Origin: Volvox africanus
Taxonomy: Eukaryota; Chlorophyta; Chlorophyceae; Chlamydomonadales; Volvocaceae
DNA: 64,000 nucleotides
Reading direction: 5' to 3'
NCBI GenBank assembly: GCA_030268105.1
Contig: BSDZ01000079.1
Span: 1,989,501-2,053,500 of the forward strand
This document shows positions 40,386 to 54,700 of this stretch, piece by piece (position 1 is the first letter of the stretch; every line of letters begins with the position of its first letter). The notes beneath the pieces are model-generated. The model was given only the letters and a program-made list of their open reading frames with translations, made no database searches and was not told the origin of the DNA. A program made the translations under genes and the position numbers.

Positions 40386-42979
40386 CATGTCTGGATGCCG
40401 GAGCGATGAGCTGATGAGCGCAATATGGTAATCGGGCATCTTTTTGGCGGTGTCGTTGTCGTATATTAGGCAAATTGGGGACTCGGTAGTGCATTTGCCG
40501 TTGGTATGCAGGAGCATTCTTGGCGGTGTCGCAGCAGTTCGTGTGCAGGAACTGAGTTCAGGGCGGTCCATCGCTCCGGTTGACGCATGGACCGCTCTTC
40601 AAGTGAAGAAAATCATATCCCTTGTGCCGAATCCCAGGGTTACGTTGGAAGTTCCTGGGACATTGAAAAGAGAGCGCGATGGGTAGACTTGATTCGTGAT
40701 GAGAGATTGTAGTTTCGTTTAGGAAGCAGGGACGGGGTTGCGAACTGCTGTAGAGGCAATGGGAAGATCACAGGGAAGGGTTTCGCACTGTAATGCAGCA
40801 GCAAAAAAAGTTGTTGTGGCGGACAGTCGGGACTTGCGTTAGCGGTAGTTACAACACACTCACGCACGCTGGCCGCTGGAAGAGCTGCCGGCTGCAGTGA
40901 AACTACGTGCAATAGATGTCTGGCTTCTATGGTTGCTGCGTGCTGCACGAAACAGTGTTTGTACCGTTCCCGTGTAGCAGCGGTGTAATCTTCGCGGCAG
41001 ATCGAAGGTGCATGTGGATGGGGCTTGATCCGCATCAGAATTTGAGCTTTGCCGCAACTAGAGCATTGGATTAAAAGTCTGTATTGCGAACCATTCGCAT
41101 GGCGTTGATGTAGAAAAGGAGGAAGAATCCTCGTGTAAGGAATGCTTGTCGAGTGAGAGGATGGTAAGCAGCGTGGCTCAATGGTCGGCAGGGGAAGTAG
41201 CTGGCATAGGGCTCAGATGCGGAAGCGGCTTGGTGAGGGATGGTGCGGAGCTGCCTGCATCTGGTGGGAAGGGAAGGGGCAAGCCGAATAAAACGAATAC
41301 TGAATGCTGATACTGAAGAAACGAGGACTAACTGTGAGGCTTGAATGATGGCTGACGTCGTCCAAAGTCAGGAAAGTGGAAACGAGCTGTGATGTAAACT
41401 AGGTAATCGCCAATGCCGCGAATTGAAGCAGTATAAAGAAGAAGAGAACCCGTAATTATGTCTACTATCGGCCTTATTGCTGGCGGCGAAGTGAAAGCCG
41501 TGTTAAGACCGAGGCGAAGCTGGCCTGACCGCTGGCGCTCGCGCTGTCACTTGTACAAAGAACCTCCACGTGCCTGAACCCAACCAACCCATCCACCCAA
41601 CCCGGCCAGCTCGAAGTGCGCTCGCGTACCAACCGAACCAAGCGCGGTACCGCGCGAACGCACTCAACTGGGAAGCGGAAGCAGGACAAATGGGAAGTAT
41701 GATTGGGTCAAATTGCAGGTCGTCGTTTGGTCGACGAAAGTTCCTTACGTTCCGCCCTAAACTCAGCACTTAAAAGGTCGGGAGTTTAAGACGCCGCATT
41801 ATTCTATGCAAGTCGACCGTTGGACGGGGGCATCCTCCTTGGCACTCCGCGGCATGCGAGTGTGCTTTTGTCACAGGAACAGCCTTCTACTGGCAAGCAG
41901 CCGCGTGAGCATATAATGCAGAGTCGCACGGCGATTCCAGTTTTTAACGTAATGCAGAGATATCATCCCTGTTTCCTAACCTTTCCCATCCCCACTTTCC
42001 CTGGGCTGCATCTGGCGAGGTGGCAGATGGGGCGTTATCACGCTGTTCCTTAAAACGCCTAAACAGCCCAGACGTAAAAGGTGACGTATTGTATCGTAAG
42101 ATATATGGCCCTTGCGGGCCCGCCACATGAACCACAAGACACAACATCAGATGTTAAGGATTATTGCTCACTGGCTGGAGCGTTCTTGTGCATCTTGCCG
42201 GATGATAAGTGCGTTTATGTAGGATATTGGATGCTGTACGCGTGCAAGCCATGGATGGGAAGCGTGCTTGCTTGGTAAGGGAAGGGACGGCAAGCAGCTC
42301 AGGTCGATTTGGAAATACACTTACGGTAGCCAAAAAGGTAGCCAAAGACACACCACTCCACGTATATTCTCTCATCCAGGGTCCGCCTGGATTTGATGTG
42401 TTTTACGTTGCAAATCGTAACAGCCCAGATGATTGAGTTGGGATCCAAACGGTTCATGGACCAGCCGATCACAGAGCCAACAGCCCAACGCAGGCCATGG
42501 TGAAAGTAGATAAGACCATCTTCGTTTTCACAGATCGCAAGGATGATGACAAAATGTTTACCCAACCTCGGTGTCATCCCGTGAATCTTCAGTTGATTCT
42601 GTATCGTAGACTGTCTGAGAACACGGGCTCAATTTTATGGTCTTTTGCAAGTACGGAATAATTAATTATTAAGTTTTGTAATTTCTTTTGACCCCGTGAT
42701 CGTGTACAAAGGCCAAGTGCGTTACGTTTCCATTTAAACACTGGTAGCAGCATACGGGTGCAAATTCTGTATCCATCTTGAAGTATTGGCGGTCTTATGT
42801 ATGGTAGGGTCACGGAAACGCGTAGTAAAGGAGAGTTGTTGTTGATGAGTGACACAAGGGTCGGGGTAATCGATGTTGGCACGGCGTGTGGGGTTTTGTA
42901 TCATTTTCATAAGATCGGTAGGTAGGATGGAGGTTCACGGGACCCATGTGGCCGTACGGGCCGTATATGGGTACAGACC
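40386..42979. other. Intergenic downstream of the OPR gene, no gene recognised
   Basis: Contains several plus-strand TGTAA motifs (40789, 40984, 41134, 41393) that could end the OPR transcript. Short frames on both strands (for example 42209-42436) lack family resemblance and splice context. No repeats of note. Confidence 0.45.
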
Positions 42980-44489
42980 ATGGGATCAGGAAGTCTGTCC
43001 GCAATCGCCCCCGAGTCGCCAACGCCGCAACCGGAAGCCGACTCATTGAGCACCGACAATGCATCGGGCACTGACATGTTGTCATCCATGACAAATCCAA
43101 GCGTCATTGGCGCTACCGAAACTGGATTCGACGCGGCAGCGACCCATGGGTCGGACTTGGCGGCAGGGACGGCAACATCCCCTACTCGCGACACCAGTAG
43201 CGACACGAGTGGCGGCGGCGAAGGAGGTCGTCTCTCGCCCTTCTCTTCAACGCCAGTGGCGCTTAACGCAATCACATACGGCGAATACTTCGATTGCAGC
43301 AATGGCGGCGCGAGCAGTGATGGTGCTGACATCTCCAGCGGCAATGGCGGCGTCAGTGAGCTGTCGTGGCGGTCACGGCAACCGTACGGTGGCTTGTCCA
43401 GTCCCCTGGGTCACGCTGAGCCGTTGACGCTGGCGGCGTCACAATCCGTACTTCAGATGCGGATCTTAACGTCGTCACTGGGGGCCGGCGGCGGCGGCGG
43501 CGGCGGAACCCCGGGTTGTGGCAGTGGCGTCGTCTCTGTCACACGGCATCGCCGCAGCCGTTGATGCCCGCGTTGCTGAGCACCGCTTCATTACCGTTGG
43601 CGGCGGGACAAGTCCATGTGCCATTGGCGAGCGTGTATCGCCGAATGGCACCGGCGCCGGGAGCGGCTGGTACGGCAGGTGCCATGCTGACGCCGGTACT
43701 TGCGGCGACGGCTTGTTGTTCAGGTACTTCCAAGTACGCTTTCAGCACTGGACGACGGTACAAATAGGTGTGCTCATTTGTATAAGTGTTTTCATATCAG
43801 CAATTTGTCCTGGTGTGTAATTTAGGGTTTTAGGGTTTTATTAAAAAAACCATTCTTTTAAAACATACTGCGGGGCCGAGTGTGCTAGGATGTGAGTTCT
43901 TATTTCCCCTCTTCCCCCCCCCCCTTCGGCCCCCTCTCTCCCCCATGTCCTCCCCTCTCCCCCTTTTCCTTTCCTTCCCCTCTCCCCCAATGCCCCCCTT
44001 CCGTTCCCCTTAATCAAGCCTGCCGTACCCGCGGAGACCGCCAAGTTGTGCGCCAGTCGCCTCACCACCGTCATGTCAACCGGGCCGATGGCCGAGGCGG
44101 CGGAGGCGAACGCCGCCACCCTGGGCGGAGGCACGGAAACAAGTAACGCAGCCGCCGGTGCCGGTGCCGGTGCCAGGGCTGTTGCCGCCTCCGCCAGGCT
44201 CTCGCCTCCCTCCTCCCTTCCACAGTCGACCTCCTCATCGTATACCCGTGACTACAACAATCAGCGCCACGGAAGCCCTGTCGTAAATTTTGGTGGTCTC
44301 ATGAATACGTCGCCGGTGAGATCGCCGCCGGTGATGGCGACAGCGAGTCAGGATAATGTCGTACTACTGCCGCGGATGGTAGTGTACGAGACTGCGTTGC
44401 TGGACGCCACCGCCGCCGCCGGCAGCGGCAGCAGCCCTGCGTCGCTCCGCGGTGGTGTCGCTGGCGGTGGAGACCAACAGTACGGCTAG
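42980..44489 (+). CDS. Low-complexity Ser/Gly/Ala-rich coding-like region, exon structure unresolved
   Basis: Three adjacent plus-strand stretches look like protein: 42980-43564 (starts ATG, Ser/Thr/Gly-rich, then a run of seven Gly), about 43560-43750 (Ala/Pro-rich) and about 44016-44489 (Ala/Gly/Ser-rich, ending in a stop). They lie in different frames, so introns would be needed to join them; the last two are separated by a C-rich tract that could be intronic, but I could not find a fully consistent set of junctions. No domain is recognised. The minus strand is also open across part of it, a side effect of the base composition, so even the strand is uncertain. Confidence 0.3.
43821..43840 (+). 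repeat. Interstitial telomere-type repeat (TTTTAGGG)
   Basis: Two and a half units of TTTTAGGG in a row, the Chlamydomonas-type telomere repeat, found well inside a gene-containing region. It sits next to an A run and just before a long C-rich tract. Confidence 0.7.
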
Positions 44490-44729
44490 CGTCATTGGGT
44501 AAAACTGCCGCGGCATCTGCAGCGGTAGGTCGAGCGAACTGCCATTACGAACTAGCCTTACCAGCGGAAACGTTAGTTGGCGGTTTGTAATGTTTGGTAA
44601 TTTGAGTCCCCATGACCTGCCGCTGTTGACCCCCCTCCCACCCTCCTCCCCTCCCTGCTACCTCCGTTCCCTCCCCACAACGTCCGTTATCCCAATGTAG
44701 TTTACCTCTACCTCCTTATCAGGATATCC

Positions 44730-44790
44730 TCGCCTTCCCCCCTTGCCTTCCCCCCTTGCCTTCCCCCCTTGCCTTCCCCCCTCGCCTTCC
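44730..44790. repeat. 13-bp tandem repeat TTGCCTTCCCCCC, about 4.7 copies
   Basis: Four to five head-to-tail copies of a pyrimidine-only-like 13-bp unit with one C/T variant at each end. A minisatellite in noncoding DNA. Confidence 0.85.
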
Positions 44791-45640
44791 CTTCATATTG
44801 AGCTGTGGCCATCATGAGCTGGGGTACGTATTTACAGCATACCAAAGGGATGCATCGTGGATTGGATCTACCGCCGTATTTCTTGCCGTACAATTACGGT
44901 GTAGGGGAGTTACATTTGAGGGCTGTCAATTTTCCCAATCCGTCGGCCGAGAGAGAGGGCTGCAGTTGCCAGTTGGTCAGATAATCTGTTGGTCAAAACA
45001 TCGTTGTCAATTGCATGGGCCCCTAAAGTATAACAGATTCGCCACCGCTCCGAAGAAATATGTTACTGAATGACGCCCGACAATGAACGAAATTGGTGGC
45101 CATTTACGCCATAGTCGTACATGTTCGTACTCTGCGCAAGCCTCTTTCCTTGGGGACCCCCAAGGTGATAAAAGATGTCGCAAAGGGGAGGTCGTAACCT
45201 CACCGAGGGCCATGCACGCGCGCGCGTGTGTATGTGTATGTATATACTAACCCTTCCCGCCCTCCGCCACCTGGCCGGGGTAGGTGCAACGGTGCTCTGC
45301 ATAAGAACGTGGAAAGGTATGACCAGAATATGGGTGGTTAACTTTCGTACATATACCCTGGATGGCCTTTCTTTTAAGGTCATTTTATGGCAGTCGGACA
45401 TTTTGCTCATTCATACTTAGGTGGGCCCATTTTGATGGATGATTTGACATTTATTTGACGGACCGAGAGACAAGAAGGCATGTAGTCAGGCTAGGACGTC
45501 TGCTTGAGTAAATTTGCTAGAGGGGAGCAGGCCTCCTTTAATTCGGTGAGCACGGTGGCGGGGTGGGGTCGATTGTATGTTGGAGATTTGAACGCCGTAG
45601 ACCTCGGCGGTTATAGAAACCATCGGCTTATTCATCTACG

Positions 45641-45744
<104 letters not shown>

Positions 45745-48719
45745 CCAGTCGGTCGGTCCAACCCTTTTTTGAGGGGGTTGGACCCGTGCCAAGTAGGTTG
45801 CGATTTTCATTAGAAGATCAGAAATGAGTGACTTTGCCAAAGCTATGAGGATGACCCACTGTGGGATTTTCTGGATGGATATGCACATGCACATCGGTGC
45901 ACATCGATGTCTTACCACCACAAGATGGGGTTTTATTTCCTGTAGTTGAAATAATATGCTGTACTCCCCTCGTGGGACGGGGAACTTACATGGTGTACGG
46001 TGTCGAAAGCAAAAGGCCTCCTTCCTATCGATTCCATTAAACCTGGAAGGGCTAATGGATCGATTAAGAGAAAAGGAGCAGTGATGAAAGTCAAAGGATG
46101 GGAAAGGGAGGGTGTGATCTGGGGAGCCGAAAGAAAAACCCTATTTGAACATATATATGAACCAACCGGGCGCGGATGCAGTGTGTGCGTGTGTATGTAT
46201 TGTTTTCCTGCCCGAGTGGTACGGCAAATCACAATTATTTACGCACTTCTGGACTCCTTTTCACAATCAGTTTGTGCTTGATCGCAAGTCACGCATGTGT
46301 GCATGTGAGTGAGTACAAGTGTTAGGGGGCTTTCCTCATTACATCTTTGTGGCCGGCACCCGCTTAGCACCCGACACTTATGATTATCAAAATTGATAGA
46401 GACATGGCAGGCTGTGAACTTTTGCCTCTTTAAAGCATCGTATAGCTATACGACACATGCACCTCAAAACTAGTGCTGCAAACATGCACTCCAGCATCCA
46501 ACATGTATGAGACGTATTCGATTCGCCGGCATTCCCCACAAGTATATATCGGGATGATCCTTCCCGGGGATTTCTTTAAACATATATCATTTCAGAATTG
46601 CTAAGAGTCCTTTCTACATGGTCAAAGATCACATCTCTTTAGTATCAAGATTACGTCTGTAGATGTGGCGGCGACGGGACAGCGACACGGGCCCCTACCA
46701 GCCTTGCATTCAGGGACGATGGCGGAAAGCCAGATGACTGGTGAGAGCATACCAGCGAGAGACCAGCTAACCACATCGCGATTTATAAGCAGCACTCTCC
46801 TTGTCCATTGGCCCACACCATACGAGCCTTCTTTATGCCGTTATATATGCGCCACGCCCGCGGCCGCCTGGCCGCACGACCGCATAGCAGCCGGTGGAGG
46901 TGGTGGCGGAGCGGGACGGGGGAGGAAGAAAGAGAGGCATCGATCCTCGCACGAAAGCATTTCCCATTGTCATCATCGTTTGGCTGCTAGCCAAGTGCAC
47001 CTGTCTGCCAGGTAGGTCAAATACTTAGGCCCGAATACTTTAGGCCCTGCAAAGGATTTGGTACCGATACCAAGGATCCAGTCCTACACATCCACTTAGC
47101 CAGCGGCCATCACTGTAGGCAGTACAGGAAGAGAAAGTCGGGTACAAATCCCCACAGGACAGCATTAGCGGCATGGAAGCAGCCGCCAATGAAGAATTGC
47201 TTATGAAGAGGCCACGCAACCTGACCTCCCTTCCGTTTCCTCCCACCTCCTCCTGCTCTGTAGCCCGGAGGTCAAGCTGTACTCCAAGCTCTCGCCTCCA
47301 TCCATCATCCATCCGTCCGTCTCCACCTCGGCCTGCCAGCTTTGAACCCACAGCGAGCAAAAATGTGGGGCGCGGAGGGCGGAGGGCGAGCTTCCTGCCC
47401 CGTACACGACCATCATCCGCTCAAATACAGGAAGCGAACCCCTAACAAGCCTCAGCCAGAGCCACAAGTAAAACCTCAAACATCAACAGATTGCACCTTT
47501 ATGGATGTAAGGTATGGTTACGAACCTTTCACGTGTCATCTTTGTTTTAAAATAGCGCAAAGCCTCTCGTTATGCAGCAGCAGTTAGTCGTGGTAGGCAG
47601 CCCGTAAAAGCCCAATTCAAAAAACCATTCTTCAATATGAAAAAGCAAACGCATCTAGAAGATCGAAATTAAAATCGGGTCTCCTGAGGTTGACACCGAT
47701 AGTGGGGAAAGGTGCGGCACGGCATAACCTTGCATGGATAGTAGCAACAGCATCACTAACATCAGCGGCATCTGCAGCTGTAGTAAATCCACATGCCCGT
47801 ACGCGAAAGGGACGTCGCCGATTGAGGAGCTGTCACGAAGATGTTGAAGCTATCGATGAAGAAGTCACCGAGACAAAGATAAACAGCACAGGAAACAATT
47901 CACACAGTATGAGATTAGATTCTAACCATCTCCTCCGCCCTTAGGCGCGACCTCGCGCAGGGCGCATCAGAGCCACTTTGCATGGTTCGCATATAACAGC
48001 AAGTCCCGGGTTGTGTCCCGAATCTTGCCTGCCACCCGGTGCGGTCCCGTAACCATCATGGTCGTCCGTTGGGTTTGTCCACCTTCCATCTTCCCCACCT
48101 CCCACCTGCCAGGCTCCGCTGCGCCCAACCGCGCCCCACTCCCTTGCGGATTTTCGTGCGTACCAAGCCCCACCTCAACCCGTGCGCATGGTTCACATCG
48201 GCGTCGACAAGCGACACAAACTGACGCGATATACCGGCTCACGATTTTTTTTCCTTTGTGTTCCCTTCCTCCATCCCTAGGACAGTGACCAACGGTTACT
48301 CACATCCACTCACCCGCGGGTGTCCTCACCCCCTTCAATTGCCCCTCCATAGTTACTTCTTCCCTGCGTCCTAACATACTGATAGAACACAACTCTACAC
48401 ACCACCACCAGCTTCCGCTCTTCTGAAAACCCATCCCTCCCTCCCTTCCTGGAGGTACGAGGAGGTCCCCGCCTAGACCACCGAGGGTCACAATTCAAGA
48501 CGAAGACTGAACTCGAGCCTCTCCGCTGTGTAGTCTAGGAGGCTCACAAAGCCAGCTGGCTAACAAGCCGCTCACATTTGCACGCCACTCACACCAACAG
48601 TACCCCCGTCCCATCACCCGTGTATGTGTATGGGAATGTGTATGTGCACAGTATCCCCACCGCAGTGTTGCGAAGAGCACAGCACCAAGCATCATCTGCA
48701 ATGGTGGTGATGGTGGTCA

Positions 48720-51700
48720 CTATCGTCGAGAAGCAGTCGACCCCATACTGCGCGACAACAGAACCAGCTCGTGCGCTTCCTCCTCCCGCCACCGCCCCAA
48801 CAAAAACTCCCCTAGAGGGCCCATGTCTGGCACCGAGCGAGTTTGTCCGTAGCTTATAGGGGCGCCCGCAAGACTTCCGTTTGCGCTGCTGCCGGTGCTG
48901 GCGCGTCCGCCAGAGGCCGCCGCCCCCGAGCCAGCAGGCCCAAGCGCCGCAATGACGCCGTCCAATGGCGCTAGTGAGCCAGTTGACCCATGGGTCGCAT
49001 ATAACCCAACGGCGGACGCGCATAGCGGCTGGAGCGCCGGGTCGCTGCTACATGAGAGCCGTACCAGCAGCTCTTGAACGAGCCGATATGACGCACCGGG
49101 CATCTGCACAGGAGAGGCATTATAAGGGGCACCGTAATCGTAATCGTAACTGTAATTGCAGCATCAAAGGATCAGTTGGTAGCTAGACGTAGTTAGACGT
49201 CTGGTCTCCAATGTCGTGGACCATGACATGAGTAGGTACTCTGGCACTGGAGCTAAATGTCTCATACACACACACACACACATATATACATAGACAGAGA
49301 GCACTGTGCTGGGCTGTCCCTTGCGGTCAGAGGGCGCAGGGCTATAGATACCGTCACATGAACCCCACGGCGCGGCGAAAGGCCAAAGGGCGCTGGTGGC
49401 GCAGAGTAGGGTACCGCACACGGCACATAACGCGAACATGAGTTCCGTGTTATTTAGGGAACAACTGCCGGCCGCCGGCCAAAGTTCTTCGCATTCCGGC
49501 GGGACGACAGAGCCCCACAAAAAGCGAATGATCCCCGGCCCTAGATGGGAGAAATCATATGGCGCCCTCAAGGGCGGATACACAGGGGGATATGCACATA
49601 CTTGCCATGGAGGAAATCAATTTGATGCACGGAATGGAGATGTGCACACTAACGCCCTGTCCGTCAGTCCCTTCTGCCCACCATTTTCTCCAGCTGGTTG
49701 AGGTTGCTAATAACCCCCGCCAATAGCGACTGGGTAGCCTTGTCCGCACTGTTAAAGGACGCACGCAAGCAAGGCGATAGCAGCCGCGATAGCACAGCGG
49801 CGCTGTCGGCGGGGCTTCCCTCCCGCGCCACCAGCCCCATCAATGCCCGGGCGTCAACCACAGTACCGCCGGGGGCACCCACGGACCCTGCTGCGGGAGC
49901 AGCACTACCTACTGCTGCTGCTGCTGCTGCGCCATCTGTCAGTGCGGAGGTTCGCGGCGGAAGGCCGGTGGCAGGAGCTCCACCGTCCGGCGCAAAAACC
50001 TGGATCGGCCGACCCAGGGGTCATCTCAAAACATGTTTGCTAATTCCCCTCATTTTGTAGAGGGTCAAATATCTACATGTCAAGGGCCATGCAAAGAACG
50101 GTGCTATACACATGCTAGCAGATGTAAAGAAGCTGTTACGCATCAGCCGTTTGCCGTTTCCGCTGTGGCGCAGGCAAAACGTGTTCGCCATGTCTACCGC
50201 GTGTCAGGAAGCAAAGGGCGAAACCCGAGTACCGGACGCATCGCACCTGCTTGCGAGATTGTACGGTGCCGTAACCTCCCGAGGAGCTCCCGCCGGCGTT
50301 GCCGGGCGGGACGGCAGCAACGGCACCGCCACTGTTAGTGGTCCCATTGCTTGATCGCTGTGAGCTCTGGGAGTTGTTTTGGGAGGCGGACGAACCGCTG
50401 CTGGCGCCGCCGCTTGCAGTGCCGCTGGCGCGGGACTGTACGGTGCCGAATTTGTCAGCGGCGCCGCCGGTTGTGCCGTCGCCGCTGTGCTCCGGAGGCC
50501 GTTGCTGGCTGCTGCTGCCTTCCGAGGACTCCTCTGACGACGAGGGCGCCTGGTACCTGTAAAATATTGCACATAAAAATAATCATTACTGAATTGCTCT
50601 GATGCACTTCGACATCGACAAGGTTGTCAGGCAATGTAATCAGTTAGTCCACCAGAATAAAATGGAGTTCTTAATTTCCTCCGGGTTTCTATTGGGAAGC
50701 GCCGCACGTCATGAGCCCCTCTTATCCATTCCATCGACCTCTATTTGCGCGATGTCGCAGATAGCGGCGACACTGGTTGAAGAAGGCGGACGCACGTATG
50801 TACACACCTGTGCACTGCGTTCTTCGCGGGCCCTGCGGACAACGTCGCCGCCGCTGCCGCCGCAATCCCTGACGGCGGTGAACCCGCCGGCAGCGGAGCC
50901 CCGAACGACAAGCTATTCCGCACCAGACCTTCCGCCGTGATGCCATCACCGCTGCCTCTGCTGCTGCCACCACCATTACCGCCGCCACTTACATTGCCAT
51001 TGCCGGCGTTTCCTCCGCCAACCAACTGACTCCCCTTCGCCACAAGATCGCCGTACATTCGCCGCTCAGCGGACGACATGGTACGGAACTTTTCTCCAAG
51101 CACGGGTGTACCACCGCCTTGCTGATGGCCCTGCTGTGCATGCTGCTGCTGCTGCACCTGTGTCTGAGGTTGCGAGGTATGAGGGTGTAGGGGCAGCGGC
51201 TGCTGCTGCAAGATCCCTGTAAGGGGGGAGCTATGGCTGTCTTGCCCGGCAGCACCGCTGCCGCGTAGTCTGGAGCTAGATGGCGATGACAGCCCGCCAC
51301 CGCTGCCGTTGCAAAGCGCCCCAACAGACCCCCGAGATAACCTGCCGCCTTCATTGGCACTGAGGCCTTGCGAGCGTTGCTCCTGTAGCGGCGGCTGTTG
51401 CCGGCTGGGTGACGTGCGGAGAGGAGATACGATCCCTGATGTGGCTACAGCCGCTATATCAAGAGCCGCAGTAGCAGTAAAAGAGGATCCGGGTTCAGTA
51501 GGAGTTGGGCTGCTCTTTGCTACCGTCACTGTCGTTCCCAAAGCTTCCATCAGCGCAGCGCCGGCTTTACGGCTGATGTTCTCAACGCGCGCGGCCGCAA
51601 CCGTCGCTGCATTTGCCAGCGATAGTTGTTGCTGTACGCCACCCGTACCGCCTGAACCCGAGCTGACTGCCGACGCCGTCTGTTGTTGCTGCTTCAAGGC

Positions 51701-54700
51701 CTCCCGCAAGGGGTCGCCATTTCGTACAGTGCTGCCACTGCTGACAGCAGCCATGGCCGCCGCTACAGCACGGACAGTTCCCGCAGGTACGGCGGCAGCA
51801 GCTGCCGCCGCCGCTGCCCCCCGGCGGCCTATCGTCCCAAAATCCCAGGCTGGCAGGGTCCCAATACCCGGGAAAGAGTCCTCCTGGTCGCGTCGCGTCA
51901 GTAGCGGCTTTTTGTGTCGAACAAGTTCTTGCACCATGGCGGGCAGATGGTCAGGCGGCTCGGTGGGCCCCGCCACGAAGGGATGTCTCAGCAGGTCCTA
52001 CGATACGGGGGGCGGCCGGGAGTTGGGTGCACGAGTATACGATTTGGTAACAAATAAAATACGACACACAATAGTAGTCGTAATAGACCCATGGGGCCAG
52101 GGTAGGGTGCGTGACAGAATGTGTGCAGACGAAAAGAGGCGCAAGTCATTAACAGTGACAAAACACAACGACCCCAAAAAATAAACACACATAACTGCAT
52201 AACCGTTCCCGGCAAACATTTCCGCTCCTTATCGTGGGGAATCCGGTTCATTGATGTTTGCCTGCGAGAAAGGGCCTGTCTTGTCAGTCGAGAAGTGCGA
52301 CACAGACGTTTTTCAGCAAGTCGGTTATCAGATAAAGATGAAGGGTTGCACGGGCCCCGGGTTGCTTAGAACAATCGAACCTCCTCTACAGCAGTAACAG
52401 ATGTCGTGTATTCGCCTTCCCCCTCTTCCCGCCCCTCACCCGCGCCGCCGGCCGTTCTGAGGGATTCTTTTGCAGGCAGGCCGCCACAAAGTCCTTCATC
52501 TCAGGCGAAAAGTCGCCGTCCAGCTGAGGCGGCGGGCCCTTCGGAATGAGAAAGAGGACACGAAGGGGGTGCTGGGAGGCGTGGGGCGGGGCGCCCGTAG
52601 CCATTTCAATGATGGTGATGCCCAGGGACCAGACATCCGCCTTTTCACTGTAGCCCTCCTCCGACGTATCGATTACCTGTGCATACATATGGACAATAGG
52701 AAAAACGGACCCATGGGTCAAAGCAGCCTAGGATTTGATTACAATCCAATGCTCCAACCCGTGGCTGCAAAGCACCTGTGCGCCTAACATGGTATAAAAT
52801 GGTCTTTGCGGCCAAACCGACGACGCAGGCTGCAATTATCAGATTATGAGGCGACACCAGTTTACTGGGGATAAATTAAGCGAACAAGGGTTAACATCCA
52901 AGGCCTTTACTTTTGTAGCAACATCCTTTTGCTTTACTTGTTTTTGTGAAAAAATACTGCTTTATTAAACCGCCGCTGGCAACCACCGCGAACTTATTTA
53001 AAACACAGAACACACATCAATCAAAATGACCTCATCAGTGGACCCTATCTTTTTTTTGATAACCTTCCTCTGTGCAAAACGTGCTTAGCCCACCTATCCT
53101 GATGAACCCGCCCGCCGCCCCCTTTAAAACACCCACTTCGGGGGCCATCCAGAATGGTGTCCCCACAAACGTCCGCCTTCTGTAGCCAAGAGTCCCCGTC
53201 AATTGCCCTGACACGCCAAAGTCGGTGATCTTCACGTCGCCGGAGCGGGAGAGCAGCAGGTTGGCTGCCTGAGGGAAGCGCGAGGATGAGTTTTCGTGAA
53301 TATGACGCATCACCTGACAGATATAAACATCTGAAGAGATCATCAAACAAGTAACATGTTCCCCGCCCGAATACGCGGCTGTTGGGTTGCGGGGAAGCGC
53401 TCGTGGGGCCAGTGCTTTCCACACTGTCTTCTAAACACACACACGCACGTGTGCACAACAGGCAACCCCACAAGTGCTAGCGCGATGGATGGCACACACC
53501 TTGATGTCGCGATGGATGCGGTGCTCCGCGTGCAGGTATACCAATGCGTTAAGCACCTGCCAAGAGATGTGGTTAGAAGGATGGGTCGGGGAACGGACGG
53601 ACGAAGGAGAGAGGAGGAAGGACGGAGGAAATCTGACCCGTCATGGTGGTCAAATAAGCGGGCAGCGAGCTGGCGTGGGGAAAGAGGGAGGAGAGACGTG
53701 TGTATCGGAAGCCTGCATTTAATGCACCAAATTACACAAAATATCATGAAGATGACCACACTTTATTATTTAAGTGATGTCTCTGTTAAGTTCCATGGAT
53801 CCCCGTATGGAGGTACCAGAAGAGTCTTTCTGGCGCCACTAACGGAAAGGCATTCGGTCCAGAAGCGATGCCTCCCGTACACATCCGCGATCCCGTACTA
53901 ATATGCGCACCTGAGACAGAATATACGAGATGCATTGCTCATCTAGCGGCCCATGTTGCACCTGCATAACAGGACAGGAAGGTGAACTTGTATTACGAAC
54001 AAATGTTAAGCTGCAAAACGTAAGCAAGGCAAGCTGCAAGCATGACACAAGGAGAGGTGAGGTGACAGGCGGATACATGGCGGGGCGGGGCAATGAACCC
54101 CGCCCCACGCTGCCTTAACCCCAAAGAGGAAAGGATCAATGGGACCGAGCCCCGCTGCTGTTCCCATTTCGCTGAGGCTCGACAAATCATCTACGTCGTA
54201 TTCCCACCATTTGCCCCCTACTGATCACGTGTTTTCGTAGTCCTGCTGGGCCCATGTGACTAGATTTGCGGCTCTTTCCTTGGCGCTATCTGGAGCCCCG
54301 AGCCTCCCCTCAGGTGCTGGCCCTTCCACTTCTCAACGACCCTGTGTCAGTGGTGTGATGTGATGGAGCTTGCAAAGCACGCCTAGCACATAGTGCCTCA
54401 CGAAAAATGCATGACATGAATGGTCGAAGTATATCCTTCCTCGGTTTACATCCCCACCACCCTGGTGGCTGTCTGTCGTGGTGAGCAACAACGAACTCCT
54501 CAACCCAGATCAATTCAAGCCCCTCCATCATAACCATGGAGGGGAGGGAGGGTACGCTTCCGTTCAGTGCGGGATGCGAAACTCCTACCAGGTCCGATAC
54601 GGAGCATGCCATAAGCTCCATAACAATGTGCAACTCTGCGCTTCCCGGGCGCACCACGGATCCATAATATTCTGTAATGTTTTTGCATTTACAACCGGCG

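Noticed and set aside
42907..43344. Minus-strand 145-codon frame opposite the low-complexity region
   Set aside because: No features; the plus-strand reading has the more natural Ser/Gly/Thr composition, although the strand is not certain.
51309..52184. 291-codon plus-strand frame opposite kinase exon 9
   Set aside because: It is antisense to a confirmed kinase exon with correct phases on both sides.
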